Shown piece by piece: positions 9,812 through 17,026 of a DNA stretch of 64,000 bases. The position numbers and the translations under genes are program-made. The notes below the pieces were generated by a model. It was not told the DNA's origin and did not search any database. It saw nothing but the letters and a program-made list of their open reading frames with translations. Position 1 is the stretch's first letter. Every line of letters begins with the position of its first letter. Location of the stretch: positions 1 to 64,000 of the forward strand of contig JAUZOA010000017.1 in NCBI GenBank assembly GCA_030706685.1, given 5' to 3'. The DNA is from Bacteroidota bacterium. Its GTDB lineage: Bacteria > Bacteroidota > Bacteroidia > Chitinophagales > Chitinophagaceae.

Positions 9812-10234
9812 TTATTTCATTAATTCTTTCCTGAATACTGAAAGGAAATACAGGGGTTTGCCTTTGGTCCCGAATGTTTCCGGGTAACTATCACCTGACA
9901 AGTTGTAACATATTATCAACTGCTCATTTTCAAATTTATAAATGGCGGTAAAGTGTTTCCCGGCGTTGACTCCTTCTTTGCTGTAGATGTCCATTTTGTC
10001 ATCTTTGTACTTTACGACGCCTTTGTCAACACTCTCGGCAATAACTGTATACGTGCTGTCGCTGATAGTGAGTCTTTGCTTTTCAAAAGATGCTTTTGGC
10101 AGCGATACCCCGCCAATTTCTTGTTGAACCGGCACCCAGGTGCCGTCTAATTTGTTTGTTTTCATTACCGTATTTTTTGTACTGGCACAACTAATGCCGA
10201 GTACCAGGAAGGAGATGAATATTGTTGATCGCAT
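9812..10234 (-). CDS. TIGR03067-like lipoprotein
   Basis: 140 residues with a lipoprotein signal (MRSTIFISFLVLGISCAS, lipobox Cys16). LDGTWVPVQQEIGGVSLP is typical of the TIGR03067 family, followed by a lipocalin-like set of strands (LTISDSTYTV, AIYKFENEQLIICYN). The family is uncharacterised and often occurs as single small genes in environmental bacteria. It sits immediately upstream of the DUF1801 gene and downstream of the AraC regulator, all on the minus strand. Confidence 0.78.
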   Translation of the reverse strand: MRSTIFISFLVLGISCASTKNTVMKTNKLDGTWVPVQQEIGGVSLPKASFEKQRLTISDSTYTVIAESVDKGVVKYKDDKMDIYSKEGVNAGKHFTAIYKFENEQLIICYNLSGDSYPETFGTKGKPLYFLSVFRKELMK

Positions 10235-10304
10235 GTGTTTTATTTTAAAGAGTATAATACGAAGTTATGATCCATCCAACCGGTAAAATTGTAAAAATGT
10301 TACC

Positions 10305-11126
10305 TTACCCGACCGGTAAGAAATGGGGAACGATTTTAAGGGTTGGTTTTATTTCAACATTCTTAATGTAGTCATTCGGTTTTAGCCCTGTAAATCTTTT
10401 GAAGTTGTTGTTGAAATGTGCCTGGTCAAAAAAGTCTAATTCGTAAGCAAGTGTGGTCAGTTTATCCGGCCTGGATTTGCTGATGGTATGAAGTATCGAT
10501 TGGAACCGGTTCAGGGAGGACAACATTTTAGGTGAAATGCCCAAATATTCCTGGAATAAGAAATTAAGGTGTTTTCTTGAAATAGTATGCTGCCGGCAAA
10601 TTTCTTTAATGGAAATAGTCTCTTTTTTTTTGAACAATAAATCAATAGAAGCTACTAGTTTCCCGTTGGGTATTTTATTTGTCAAAAGTTTCCGGTACAG
10701 GAAATTTTCTGTTATTAAAAATTTCTCCTGGATTGTTTGGGCTTCTTTTAATTGTTCCCATACCTTCTCCGCCTCATTTTTGAAGATACAGTCAAGGTCA
10801 ATGTAGTGGTTTGTAAAATACCTTAATGGCTGGTTCAAAAAAGCGCAGGCTCCTAAAGTTCTGAACTGTATCACTATCATTTTACTTTCTCCATAACTTT
10901 CCACGTAAGTGGGCTGAGTTTGAAGCCCTGCCACCCAATATTTTTTATAGTCAATGAAACGGGTAAATTGTTTGTCGGTAAATAATTTAAAACTATCGTT
11001 AAGATTAAAAGCAAGGCTCATGGCTGTTTTTGGAAATCCTATACCTTTATTATTCCCTTCGATATAGACAATACAGTCAATATAGTTGTCGAGCGGGGGC
11101 CCGGGTATGTGTTTATGAAATATCAT
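10305..11126 (-). CDS. AraC family transcriptional regulator
   Basis: 273 residues. The N-terminal part resembles the DUF6597 sensory domain of many Bacteroidota AraC proteins (FHKHIPGPPLDNYIDCIVY, MIVIQFRTLGACAFL). The C-terminal 100 residues carry the two-helix-turn-helix AraC domain: ISIKEICRQHTISRKHLNFLF and TLAYELDFFDQAHFNNNFKR, ending FTGLKPNDY. It would bind DNA and may regulate the neighbouring small genes. The gene lies 71 bases upstream of the lipoprotein gene in the same direction. Confidence 0.9.
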   Translation of the reverse strand: MIFHKHIPGPPLDNYIDCIVYIEGNNKGIGFPKTAMSLAFNLNDSFKLFTDKQFTRFIDYKKYWVAGLQTQPTYVESYGESKMIVIQFRTLGACAFLNQPLRYFTNHYIDLDCIFKNEAEKVWEQLKEAQTIQEKFLITENFLYRKLLTNKIPNGKLVASIDLLFKKKETISIKEICRQHTISRKHLNFLFQEYLGISPKMLSSLNRFQSILHTISKSRPDKLTTLAYELDFFDQAHFNNNFKRFTGLKPNDYIKNVEIKPTLKIVPHFLPVG

Positions 11127-11460
11127 TTATGCCTGTTTACTATTTGCAGGATGTCCCTATACAATGACCGTTAATGCTGACGGCTTATTGGGGACGTCCA
11201 AAAGACTCCTTGGGAGAAGCGGTTGAAAAACCGGGGATGAAGATAAATTCTTTTGTTGAGAATTATTCGTTCGGCTGAAGCTGCCCGGAGGACTTTTTTT
11301 GGAGAAGATGATAAGCAAGCCTGCCTGCTGGCAACTAATCCTTACCCAAATTTACCAATGATTGTTTTGGCAAAAATCTATCCTGCTTCTTCTTCAATAT
11401 GATCCCGGAAAACGAGACCTGTTTTACATTTTATCTGGCCCTACGCAAAGAAGACTCCGT

Positions 11461-11494
11461 GTTACTTTCTTTTTCTTGAAAAAAAGAAAGTAAC
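11461..11494. repeat. Long palindrome, intergenic
   Basis: GTTACTTTCTTTTTC at 11461-11475 pairs with GAAAAAGAAAGTAAC-like sequence ending at 11494, giving a stem of about 15 base pairs with a very short loop. The motif GTTACTTTCTTTTT followed by AGAAAGTAACC is, from memory, a dispersed intergenic sequence in Bacteroidota. Only one copy is in this window. Confidence 0.6.
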
Positions 11495-11841
11495 CAAAGA
11501 AAATTCAAGGCCAATTCAAATGGCGCACTCTCTTATTCGAAAACTCCTCTGTGAATTGGCCGCTGGAACAGTCATTAAACTCGAAGACTTTAGAGAGGTA
11601 AACTCCGTCTCGTGATAGGCAAAGACTCAGGAAGCGCTATGTTCCGTCTTAGTTTTCCCAAAGAAGAGTGCTTGCCAAAGCACGACGGAACAAGGCGCTG
11701 GAAAACCCAAAGGAAAGCAGAGAAATTCTTTAATGATAAAATATGGGTAACAATTAGCTGCTGGCAGGCGGGAGAATGAGGTTATATTCATTAGCTTCCA
11801 AAGGAGTCCTTTGGACAGCCCAGCAGCAAAGGACCGCACAC

Positions 11842-11863
11842 ATGTTGTGCGTTCGTGCTATTT
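11842..11863. repeat. 22-bp direct repeat, copy 1
   Basis: Begins ATGTTGTGCGTTCGTG and is identical over 22 bases to 12941-12962. It lies 18 bases beyond the stop codon of the ICMT-like methyltransferase gene. The surrounding sequence differs between copies, so this is not part of a longer recent duplication. Confidence 0.85.
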
Positions 11864-11880
11864 TGTATCAGAGGTTGTTA

Positions 11881-12354
11881 TTAAAGCCATCTCCTCACTT
11901 TTGTTTTGTAGTCAAGGTATTCTTGTCCAAATCTACGCTCAAGATATTTTTCTTCACGTTTGATTATGTATTCCTGAATAATTAACATAAGTAAGGGAAA
12001 TAAAATAATGTTCCACCAATTCCCAATTAAACAACTTAACCCTAAATATACAACAGCTAACCCGACATACATTGGGTTCCGGGTAATGTTGTAAATTCCA
12101 TTCGTTTGAAGGGATGAGGCAGGTTTTATAGTCATCAGAGTGTTTTTGCTTTGGAAAAATTGTCTCAAACTTCTGACCAGGAAAAACAATGAGATCAGTA
12201 AAAAAGATATGCCTGTAATTTTTGTCAAGGGTTGATGAAACATAGAGTTGTCAATTAATGCTTTTTTCTGAATAAATACAGCAGTTAAAAAAGTTAAGAC
12301 ATAAACCAGGGGTGGTGGAGCATAAACTCCGGGGTTATCTTTTTTATTTTCCAT
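11881..12354 (-). CDS. Isoprenylcysteine carboxyl methyltransferase-like membrane protein
   Basis: 157 residues with about four membrane segments (about 12-30, 45-63, 95-125). The C-terminal signature of the ICMT/PEMT methyltransferase family is present: GIYNITRNPMYVGLAVVYLG, then YIIKREEKYLERRFGQEYLDYK. Family members methylate isoprenylcysteine or phospholipid head groups using S-adenosylmethionine. The bacterial members mostly have unknown substrates. The gene and its flanks look more AT-rich than the housekeeping genes either side. A copy of the 22-bp repeat follows its stop. Confidence 0.85.
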   Translation of the reverse strand: MENKKDNPGVYAPPPLVYVLTFLTAVFIQKKALIDNSMFHQPLTKITGISFLLISLFFLVRSLRQFFQSKNTLMTIKPASSLQTNGIYNITRNPMYVGLAVVYLGLSCLIGNWWNIILFPLLMLIIQEYIIKREEKYLERRFGQEYLDYKTKVRRWL

Positions 12355-12556
12355 AATTTTTATTTTCCTTTAACTGCCAATGGCCACAAAAGGTGGCAGA
12401 AGACAGGTTTTTGCCGGAGTCAATCATAGTATACTACATTGTCCACAAAGCCTGGTATCGTTTATTTAACAAGAGCAGGTCATTTACTTTAGCAGAAACT
12501 AAAGTTGAAAGATATTCTTCGCCCACATAGTTCCCTGTATGTATCTTTTTCTTAGC

Positions 12557-12856
12557 TTAAACGTCTACCGTTTCTACAAGGTCGAGAATCCGGGTTTGTG
12601 GATTCATCATAATTTTTCCCTCCACTTTTGTCCATAAGTTGCGCAATGCAGATAAAGTGTCTTCGGCTTCCTTTAAATTGTCAAATTCTAAATCAATGAC
12701 AACATAGTTTGGGTCATCAAATGGCCGGAATATTTTGTAGTTTCTTACACCGGCTTTCTTACGATTAATCGGGTCATTCTCAAATGCTTTTTTCCATCCG
12801 TCAAAGTTTGGAACTTTATGTTCAATCTGAAGATGAATGCTTTTTTCTTTTCCCAT
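12557..12856 (-). CDS. Small dimeric alpha/beta-barrel (ABM-like) protein
   Basis: 99 residues from the ATG at 12854-12856 (MGKEKSIHLQIEHKV). A longer reading from a TTG 21 bases upstream is possible but less likely. The pattern HLQIEHKVPNFDGWKKAFEND, then a central beta strand YVVIDLEFDN and a helix EAEDTLSAL, matches single-domain ferredoxin-like proteins related to antibiotic-biosynthesis monooxygenases and stress-response barrels. No catalytic residue set is recognisable. It lies in the minus-strand accessory run. Confidence 0.65.
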   Translation of the reverse strand: MGKEKSIHLQIEHKVPNFDGWKKAFENDPINRKKAGVRNYKIFRPFDDPNYVVIDLEFDNLKEAEDTLSALRNLWTKVEGKIMMNPQTRILDLVETVDV

Positions 12857-12940
12857 TTTGATACTGATAAATTGCAATTCAATCGTTATTTACTTATTCA
12901 AAATTCGTGGTTAGTTAGTACTGTCGCCGAAGCAAGCAGT

Positions 12941-12962
12941 ATGTTGTGCGTTCGTGCTATTT
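12941..12962. repeat. 22-bp direct repeat, copy 2
   Basis: Identical over 22 bases to 11842-11863. This copy overlaps the TAG stop (12957-12959) of the cupin gene, so the last codons of that gene are formed by the repeat. A third spacer (8766-8780) shares only the GCGTTCGT core. Confidence 0.85.
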
Positions 12963-13544
12963 ACCGGCATTGGGCTCTTTATAAACCATTCCATATTTTT
13001 TTTCGGTAATTGCATATTCTTCCGCAGTTTTTTCTTTAGCCGGCATTCCGGCTAATGTGCCATTCTCTACAAAATATTCTTCAAACCCGGCCGGGGAATA
13101 CTGAAAAACCATCAGGAGATTTTCTTTACCCGTATTGTCTAATCCATGCCAGGTGTCCCTGGGGACAAATACGACATCCCCGGTTTTTACCTGGATAGAT
13201 TCTTCATCTAGAATTAATGTGCCTTCCCCTTTGTGAATAAAAATAAGTTCATCATTATTCAGATGTTTATGAATACGCATCTTGCGCCCGGGGCTCTGGT
13301 CCTCAACGCAAAATGAAATACCCTCTACGTTATGCTTTGTTTTAGAAATTTTTATAGTTATCGGCACTTTGCGCCTGCCTGTCAGAATGTGTGTTCCTTC
13401 ATCTTCACGCACAACAATTCCTTTACCATTACCCAAATAGGACTTTGCAAAGCTGATTTTGGGTAAGCTGGCGAAAAGTGCAGTGCAAAGTCCTGCCACT
13501 CCTGTCAGTAGAAATTTTCGGCGAGGTTGCTGAATAGGGTTCAT
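12957..13544 (-). CDS. Exported cupin-domain protein with Tat-like signal
   Basis: 195 residues. The N-terminus PRRKFLLTGVAGLCTALFASLPKISFA has a twin arginine followed by KFL and a hydrophobic stretch, a plausible Tat signal. The cupin core has both motifs: IHKHLNNDELIFIHKGEGTL (His pair and Glu) and VFVPRDTWHGLDNTG (final His). The set His, His, Glu, His would bind a divalent metal. Cupins of this kind are often of unknown specificity. The stop codon lies inside the 22-bp repeat. Confidence 0.82.
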   Translation of the reverse strand: MNPIQQPRRKFLLTGVAGLCTALFASLPKISFAKSYLGNGKGIVVREDEGTHILTGRRKVPITIKISKTKHNVEGISFCVEDQSPGRKMRIHKHLNNDELIFIHKGEGTLILDEESIQVKTGDVVFVPRDTWHGLDNTGKENLLMVFQYSPAGFEEYFVENGTLAGMPAKEKTAEEYAITEKKYGMVYKEPNAGK

Positions 13545-13619
13545 AATTTAAGTGTTGAATTGAACAAGGTAGCCTATTTATTCTGCAAACGAAGACTTTT
13601 GTATTTATGTATGGGGGTT

Positions 13620-13712
13620 ATAAGTTGATCGAAGCCGGAAGTTAGCGGATAGCTAAAGCATGAAGCACAATGCCGGCGGCTTGCAACACCATATGTTGTG
13701 AACTGGCTTTTT
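13620..13712. repeat. attC-like folded spacer (candidate recombination site)
   Basis: Between the cupin gene and the broken ORF. AAGCCG near 13632-13637 pairs with CGGCTT near 13676-13682, enclosing an inner TTAGC-GGATA-GCTAA stem. CAACACCATATGTTGTG follows at 13684-13700. Nested imperfect stems next to GTTAGCG are reminiscent of attC sites, but the core does not match GTTRRRY exactly. Confidence 0.3.
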
Positions 13713-13714
13713 TG

Positions 13715-14074
13715 TCACAGTTTGAGATGTTCTACTAAATTATTGTCGCGAACCTGGATAAAATCAAGTGTTTGATTGCCCGGATCATAGTCGAACGTCA
13801 CAATAGTACCATTTGTTTTATAGCTGTCAACCAGGAAGTTTTTATTTAAGAAGTCAGCGTATCCTTACTTTGTTTGAGCCGGAGCTCCGGTCTTTGCTAT
13901 AATAAGGGGCCTGCTGTCGTTAAAGGTGATGTCAAACGGTAAACCGGCAATTAATTTAAATGATTGGGGATAGATGATGAAATGAGAAAAAACAGGATTC
14001 CCGCTTTCGAAAACAATTTTTTCATTGTCATCGTAAATAGCGTCATTGTTTGTAAAGTCTTTATAAGATAGCAT
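13715..14074 (-). pseudogene. Short ORF interrupted by an in-frame TAA
   Basis: From ATG at 14072-14074 the frame reads 69 codons (MLSYKDFTNNDAIYDDNEKI... ending KTGAPAQTK), then TAA at 13865-13867. It then continues open in the same frame for 49 more codons (GYADFLNKNFLVDSYKTNG... ending VRDNNLVEHLKL) to TGA at 13715-13717. Both halves look like real protein with Asn/Asp-rich beta turns, so a single nonsense change probably broke a 119-residue gene. I do not recognise the family. It is the right-most member of the accessory run. Confidence 0.6.
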
Positions 14075-14192
14075 GGTCTTTTAAGCTGGCACACAACAAA
14101 TAAATTCAGGGTAATCTTTCCCCGGCTTCAAAAAATGGGGCTGACTTTAATAAATTGGCACTTATAATTAAGGTAAAGCAACTGCATAGATA

Positions 14193-15878
14193 TCATATCC
14201 TCTTCAGCTTTTTCCTCTTCGCCAGCCATTCCTCAAATTGCTTCAATGAGAAACTGCTGAGATTTTTTTCCTTCGTCAACCCGCCTTTTTGCGCGGCCAA
14301 TACGCCATACTTGATATCATCATATCCATCCAAAGCATGTGCGTCGGGGTCAATGGAGAGTAATACATTTTTTTGCAGGGCATAATCAATCCATTTCCAG
14401 TCTATATCCAGGCGACGGGGATGGGCATTCAATTCAATCACCACATGATTGGCGGCACAGGCATCAATCACCTTTTTATGATCAACCGGGTAACCGCCCC
14501 GGCTGAGAAGAAGACGTCCTGTCATATGACCCAGGATGGCGGTATAGGGATTTTCAATGGCTTTTATCAGCCGCATCATGGCTTTTTCCTCGGTCATCTT
14601 CAGGTTGCTATGCACCGAAGCGATGACAAGATCAAAAGTGGCAAGTATCTTATCACTGTAATCCATGCTGCCATCGTTGAGAATATCACATTCGATGCTT
14701 TTGAATATCTTAAAGGGCTTCAGCTTGCTGTTTAACTGGTCTACATAACGGTGCTGCTCGCGGATTCTTTCTTCTGTCAACCCATTGGCATAAGCCGCTG
14801 CTTTCGAGTGATCGGAAATCACCAGGTATTCCCAACCTTTTTTGATACATTCATTCGCCATCTCTTCAATGGTAGTGGCCCCATCACTCCAGTTGCTGTG
14901 ACTGTGAATAATGGATTTTATATCTCCGGGCTGTATCAATTCGGGGATCGACTTGCTTTTTGCTTTATCCAGGATAGTGGCCGATTCACGCAGGGCGGGA
15001 GCTATATACTGGATCTTTGCTTTATCAAATATCACTGCATCATCTTCTGTCTCATCACCACTGTATTTGAGACCCGGATATTTCTTTTGAAAAGCGGCGA
15101 GGAATTCAGCGCTGCCTGTGGTATTGAATAATTCTTCAGCCCTGTTCTTACCGCCCGTATACAGGCGAAGCTTTAATCCATTCTTTAGTTTGTATAAAAG
15201 ACCCGTGGCTGTTTCTTCCAGCAGCTCGGGGGGCTGCGCAGTTTGAAATTTGGGTTTTATCACCTGGTTATTCTCCAATATCACGTATTCCAGTTCATCA
15301 ATGGTCAGTTCCTGTCGCCTGAAAGCGCCGGTTACCCTTACTTTATCGGGAGGGAATATTTTTTTCAGGTAAGTATCCACCTGCGGAAACACTTCATCCA
15401 GTTGCGCGTAAAGAAAACGCCCCTGGTGCTGTAAATAGAATTCAATAGCTTCCTGTACATTATTCTGCGTCTTTTCTCCAAAGCCTTTAAAGAGGGTGAG
15501 CCGGTTTTCATTGCAGGCATATAGCAACTCCCCAATGGATTCGATTTCCATTTCTTTCCAGATAGTATGGATCTTTTTGGGACCGATGCCTTTTATATTC
15601 AGCATCTCCACCACACCCGGCGGAGTTTTTTGCAGGTATTCTCCCAGCACTTTTAATTCACCGGTATCAAGCATCTCGATTACTTTCTTGCCTACACTGT
15701 CGCCAATGCCTTTTATGCTGAATAGCTTATCGCGGGGAGTATCTTTTAATGGTTCCGGCAGCTTATCTATATTAAAAGCCGCTATCGAATAAGTTTTGGT
15801 CTTAAAAGAATTCTCACCATGGATATCCATCAGTTTGGCGAGAAGGGAAAAATTATCAGCGATTGCGCTATTATCCAT
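14193..15878 (-). CDS. PolX-type protein: degenerate polymerase domain plus PHP phosphoesterase
   Basis: 561 residues, the usual PolX length. HhH motifs (FSIKGIGDSVGKK at about 53-65, LNIKGIGPKKI at about 93-103) and the Pol-beta-like palm are followed by a PHP domain. The PHP metal ligands are present: H325 and H327 (IIHSHSNW), SDHSKAAAYANGL at about 355, SIECDILNDGS near 395, SVHSNLKM, LGHMTGR and SIDPDAH. The palm is odd: GAFRR replaces the usual GS-x-RR, the catalytic DxD aligns by eye with E195 and E197, and the third Asp position aligns with Lys236. It probably keeps nuclease activity in base-excision repair but may not polymerise. Confidence 0.88.
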   Translation of the reverse strand: MDNSAIADNFSLLAKLMDIHGENSFKTKTYSIAAFNIDKLPEPLKDTPRDKLFSIKGIGDSVGKKVIEMLDTGELKVLGEYLQKTPPGVVEMLNIKGIGPKKIHTIWKEMEIESIGELLYACNENRLTLFKGFGEKTQNNVQEAIEFYLQHQGRFLYAQLDEVFPQVDTYLKKIFPPDKVRVTGAFRRQELTIDELEYVILENNQVIKPKFQTAQPPELLEETATGLLYKLKNGLKLRLYTGGKNRAEELFNTTGSAEFLAAFQKKYPGLKYSGDETEDDAVIFDKAKIQYIAPALRESATILDKAKSKSIPELIQPGDIKSIIHSHSNWSDGATTIEEMANECIKKGWEYLVISDHSKAAAYANGLTEERIREQHRYVDQLNSKLKPFKIFKSIECDILNDGSMDYSDKILATFDLVIASVHSNLKMTEEKAMMRLIKAIENPYTAILGHMTGRLLLSRGGYPVDHKKVIDACAANHVVIELNAHPRRLDIDWKWIDYALQKNVLLSIDPDAHALDGYDDIKYGVLAAQKGGLTKEKNLSSFSLKQFEEWLAKRKKLKRI

Positions 15879-15902
15879 AACTGCAATTTAAGATAAAGAC
15901 GG

Positions 15903-15930
15903 CTAACGGCTAATAGCTGTTAGCCGTTAG
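15903..15930. repeat. Perfect 11-bp inverted repeat upstream of the polX-like gene
   Basis: CTAACGGCTAA (15903-15913) and TTAGCCGTTAG (15920-15930) form a perfect stem with a six-base loop. It sits 25 bases upstream of the polX-like start codon, between it and the terminator of the ribosomal operon. It could be an operator, a second terminator stem or a small mobile palindrome. No T-run follows it. Confidence 0.6.
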
Positions 15931-15944
15931 CAAAGTAATGCCAA

Positions 15945-15971
15945 TAAAAAAGCCTCCCGGTTGGGGAGGCT
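15945..15971 (-). terminator. Rho-independent terminator after the rplU-rpmA-small basic protein genes
   Basis: On the minus strand AGCCTCCC-CAACC-GGGAGGCT is followed by a T-run (bases 15945-15950 read as T). The 8-bp GC-rich stem lies 27 bases beyond the stop of the 27-residue basic protein. Confidence 0.85.
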
Positions 15972-15997
15972 TCTTATTTCTTTTAGAAATCTTCAAC

Positions 15998-16081
15998 TTA
16001 TTTCTTCTTAGCTGCTTTTTTCTTAGCTGCTTTTCTTTTTGGAGCTGCTTTTTTCTTAGCTGCTTTTTTCTTTGTTGCCAT
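15998..16081 (-). CDS. 27-residue Lys/Ala-rich basic protein
   Basis: ATG at 16079-16081, TAA at 15998-16000. The product alternates KKKAA blocks: it opens MATKKKAAKKK, has a central PKRK, and ends AAKKK. About half of the residues are Lys or Arg and there is no acidic residue. The sequence resembles the tails of histone H1-like and HU-tail proteins, so nucleic-acid binding (nucleoid or ribosome) is an inference. It lies 109 bases downstream of rpmA on the same strand, has its own candidate promoter and is followed by a strong terminator, which supports a real gene. Confidence 0.7.
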   Translation of the reverse strand: MATKKKAAKKKAAPKRKAAKKKAAKKK

Positions 16082-16122
16082 TTTGTTTAGAATTTAATGT
16101 TTAGTAAATGGGTTAACGACCG

Positions 16123-16152
16123 TAAAAGTAATAATTATTTCATATTACCCAA
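16123..16152 (-). promoter_or_regulatory. Candidate Bacteroidota promoter for the small basic protein
   Basis: On the minus strand TTG (16150-16152), a 19-base spacer and TACTTTTA (16123-16130) fit the TTTG-N19-TAnnTTTG pattern with one mismatch. It would start transcription about 35 bases before the ATG at 16081. Confidence 0.5.
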
Positions 16153-16190
16153 ACTTTTTTCCAACAAAATAACAAAGGGGATAAAAGCGA

Positions 16191-16451
16191 TCAGGCCTGA
16201 ACAGGTGTAACAGAAACATAAGTCCTGTCATTTCTTCCTTTGCGAAATTCAACTACACCATCGCTTAACGCGAATAAAGTATAATCTTTTCCTACACCAA
16301 CATTTTTACCGGGATGATAAACAGTACCACGTTGGCGAACGATTATATTTCCTGATACAGCAGGCTGACCACCGAATATCTTTACACCAAGACGTTTGCT
16401 TTGTGAGTCGCGGCCATTCTTTACACTGCCTTCACCTTTTTTATGTGCCAT
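16191..16451 (-). CDS. rpmA: 50S ribosomal protein L27
   Basis: 86 residues beginning [20 protein letters not shown], the conserved L27 N-terminus that reaches toward the peptidyl-transferase centre. [17 protein letters not shown] and [16 protein letters not shown] follow. There is no N-terminal cleavage extension of the Firmicutes type. It lies 98 bases downstream of rplU in the standard order. The spacer contains a strong palindrome (16510-16527). Confidence 0.97.
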   Translation of the reverse strand: MAHKKGEGSVKNGRDSQSKRLGVKIFGGQPAVSGNIIVRQRGTVYHPGKNVGVGKDYTLFALSDGVVEFRKGRNDRTYVSVTPVQA

Positions 16452-16509
16452 TACGAATGAATTTTGAAATTTAGTAATTGGGAAATTTTGGAATTGGGGG
16501 GAATTTTCC

Positions 16510-16527
16510 TCCCGGTAACTACCGGGA
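16510..16527. repeat. TCCCGGTAACTACCGGGA palindrome between rplU and rpmA
   Basis: A perfect 8-bp stem with a two-base centre. It lies inside a larger imperfect inverted repeat (about 16480-16552) whose outer arms are ATTTTGGAATTGGGG and CCCCATTCC...TTCCAAAAT. A closely related palindrome lies just upstream of the E2 gene at 33356-33373. It could be a partial terminator or a dispersed palindromic repeat. Confidence 0.7.
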
Positions 16528-16549
16528 TCCCCATTCCGCTTTCCAAAAT

Positions 16550-16849
16550 CTATTTTAGATCTGTTACTTTAATCTTTGTATAAGCAGTACGATGACCTTT
16601 CTTCTTATGAAAACCTTTTCTTCTTTTTTGCTTGTAAGCGATAACGGTATCTCCTTTTACCTGTTCAATGATCTCCGCCTTTACTTTTGCTTTCACCGAA
16701 GATCCGACAGCTAATTTACCATCTGCATCGGCGAGCAATACCTCGAGGTCCACTTTATCACCCGCTTTCCCATCAAGATGGGGGACATATAAAGTCTGGT
16801 CCTTCTCTACTTTAAATTGCTGGCCGGCTACTTTTATTACTGCTATCAT
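16550..16849 (-). CDS. rplU: 50S ribosomal protein L21
   Basis: 99 residues, close to the family length. It starts [20 protein letters not shown] and ends with the RNA-binding signature [22 protein letters not shown]21 binds 23S rRNA in the large subunit. It is the first gene of the rplU-rpmA pair. The start lies about 175 bases from the divergent GH3 gene. Confidence 0.97.
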   Translation of the reverse strand: MIAVIKVAGQQFKVEKDQTLYVPHLDGKAGDKVDLEVLLADADGKLAVGSSVKAKVKAEIIEQVKGDTVIAYKQKRRKGFHKKKGHRTAYTKIKVTDLK

Positions 16850-17026
16850 AATTGAAAATTAAACCCTTTCCGACGGGCATTCAGGCCTCCGGAAATTCGG
16901 GAGGCAAAGGTAAGGGGAAAATGTTAACCCGCAAACGGGGAATCAAAGTTTTATAACAGTTTCATGGGCTGGTTTGCCTGCCCTTTCCTTTATATTTGCA
17001 GGCCTCCGCCTTTATTAGCTGAGATC

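Larger units (their letters stand above)
11127..11880. other. 754-base spacer without a convincing gene; repeats and hairpins
   Basis: No ORF here has a credible family or start. It contains a 34-base hairpin (11461-11494) and an outer inverted repeat GCTGCTGG (11757-11764) with CCAGCAGC (11819-11826). These enclose a near-palindrome CCAAAGGAGTCCTTTGG (11798-11814). One copy of the 22-bp repeat (11842-11863) lies just past the stop of the methyltransferase gene. The nested folding and the terminal repeat resemble a recombination site such as an integron attC, but the canonical core bases are not clear. Confidence 0.6.

Noticed and set aside
11627-11839. 70-residue minus-strand ORF in the accessory spacer
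   Set aside because: It crosses the nested inverted repeats and has no family signature.
12857-12877. Upstream TTG start for the ABM-like protein
   Set aside because: The added seven residues (MQFISIK) are not supported by a ribosome site; the ATG at 12854-12856 is preferred.
8658-14192. Toxin-antitoxin or phage-defence island
   Set aside because: None of the genes in the block has nuclease, helicase, toxin or reverse transcriptase motifs; the broken ORF is not recognisable.
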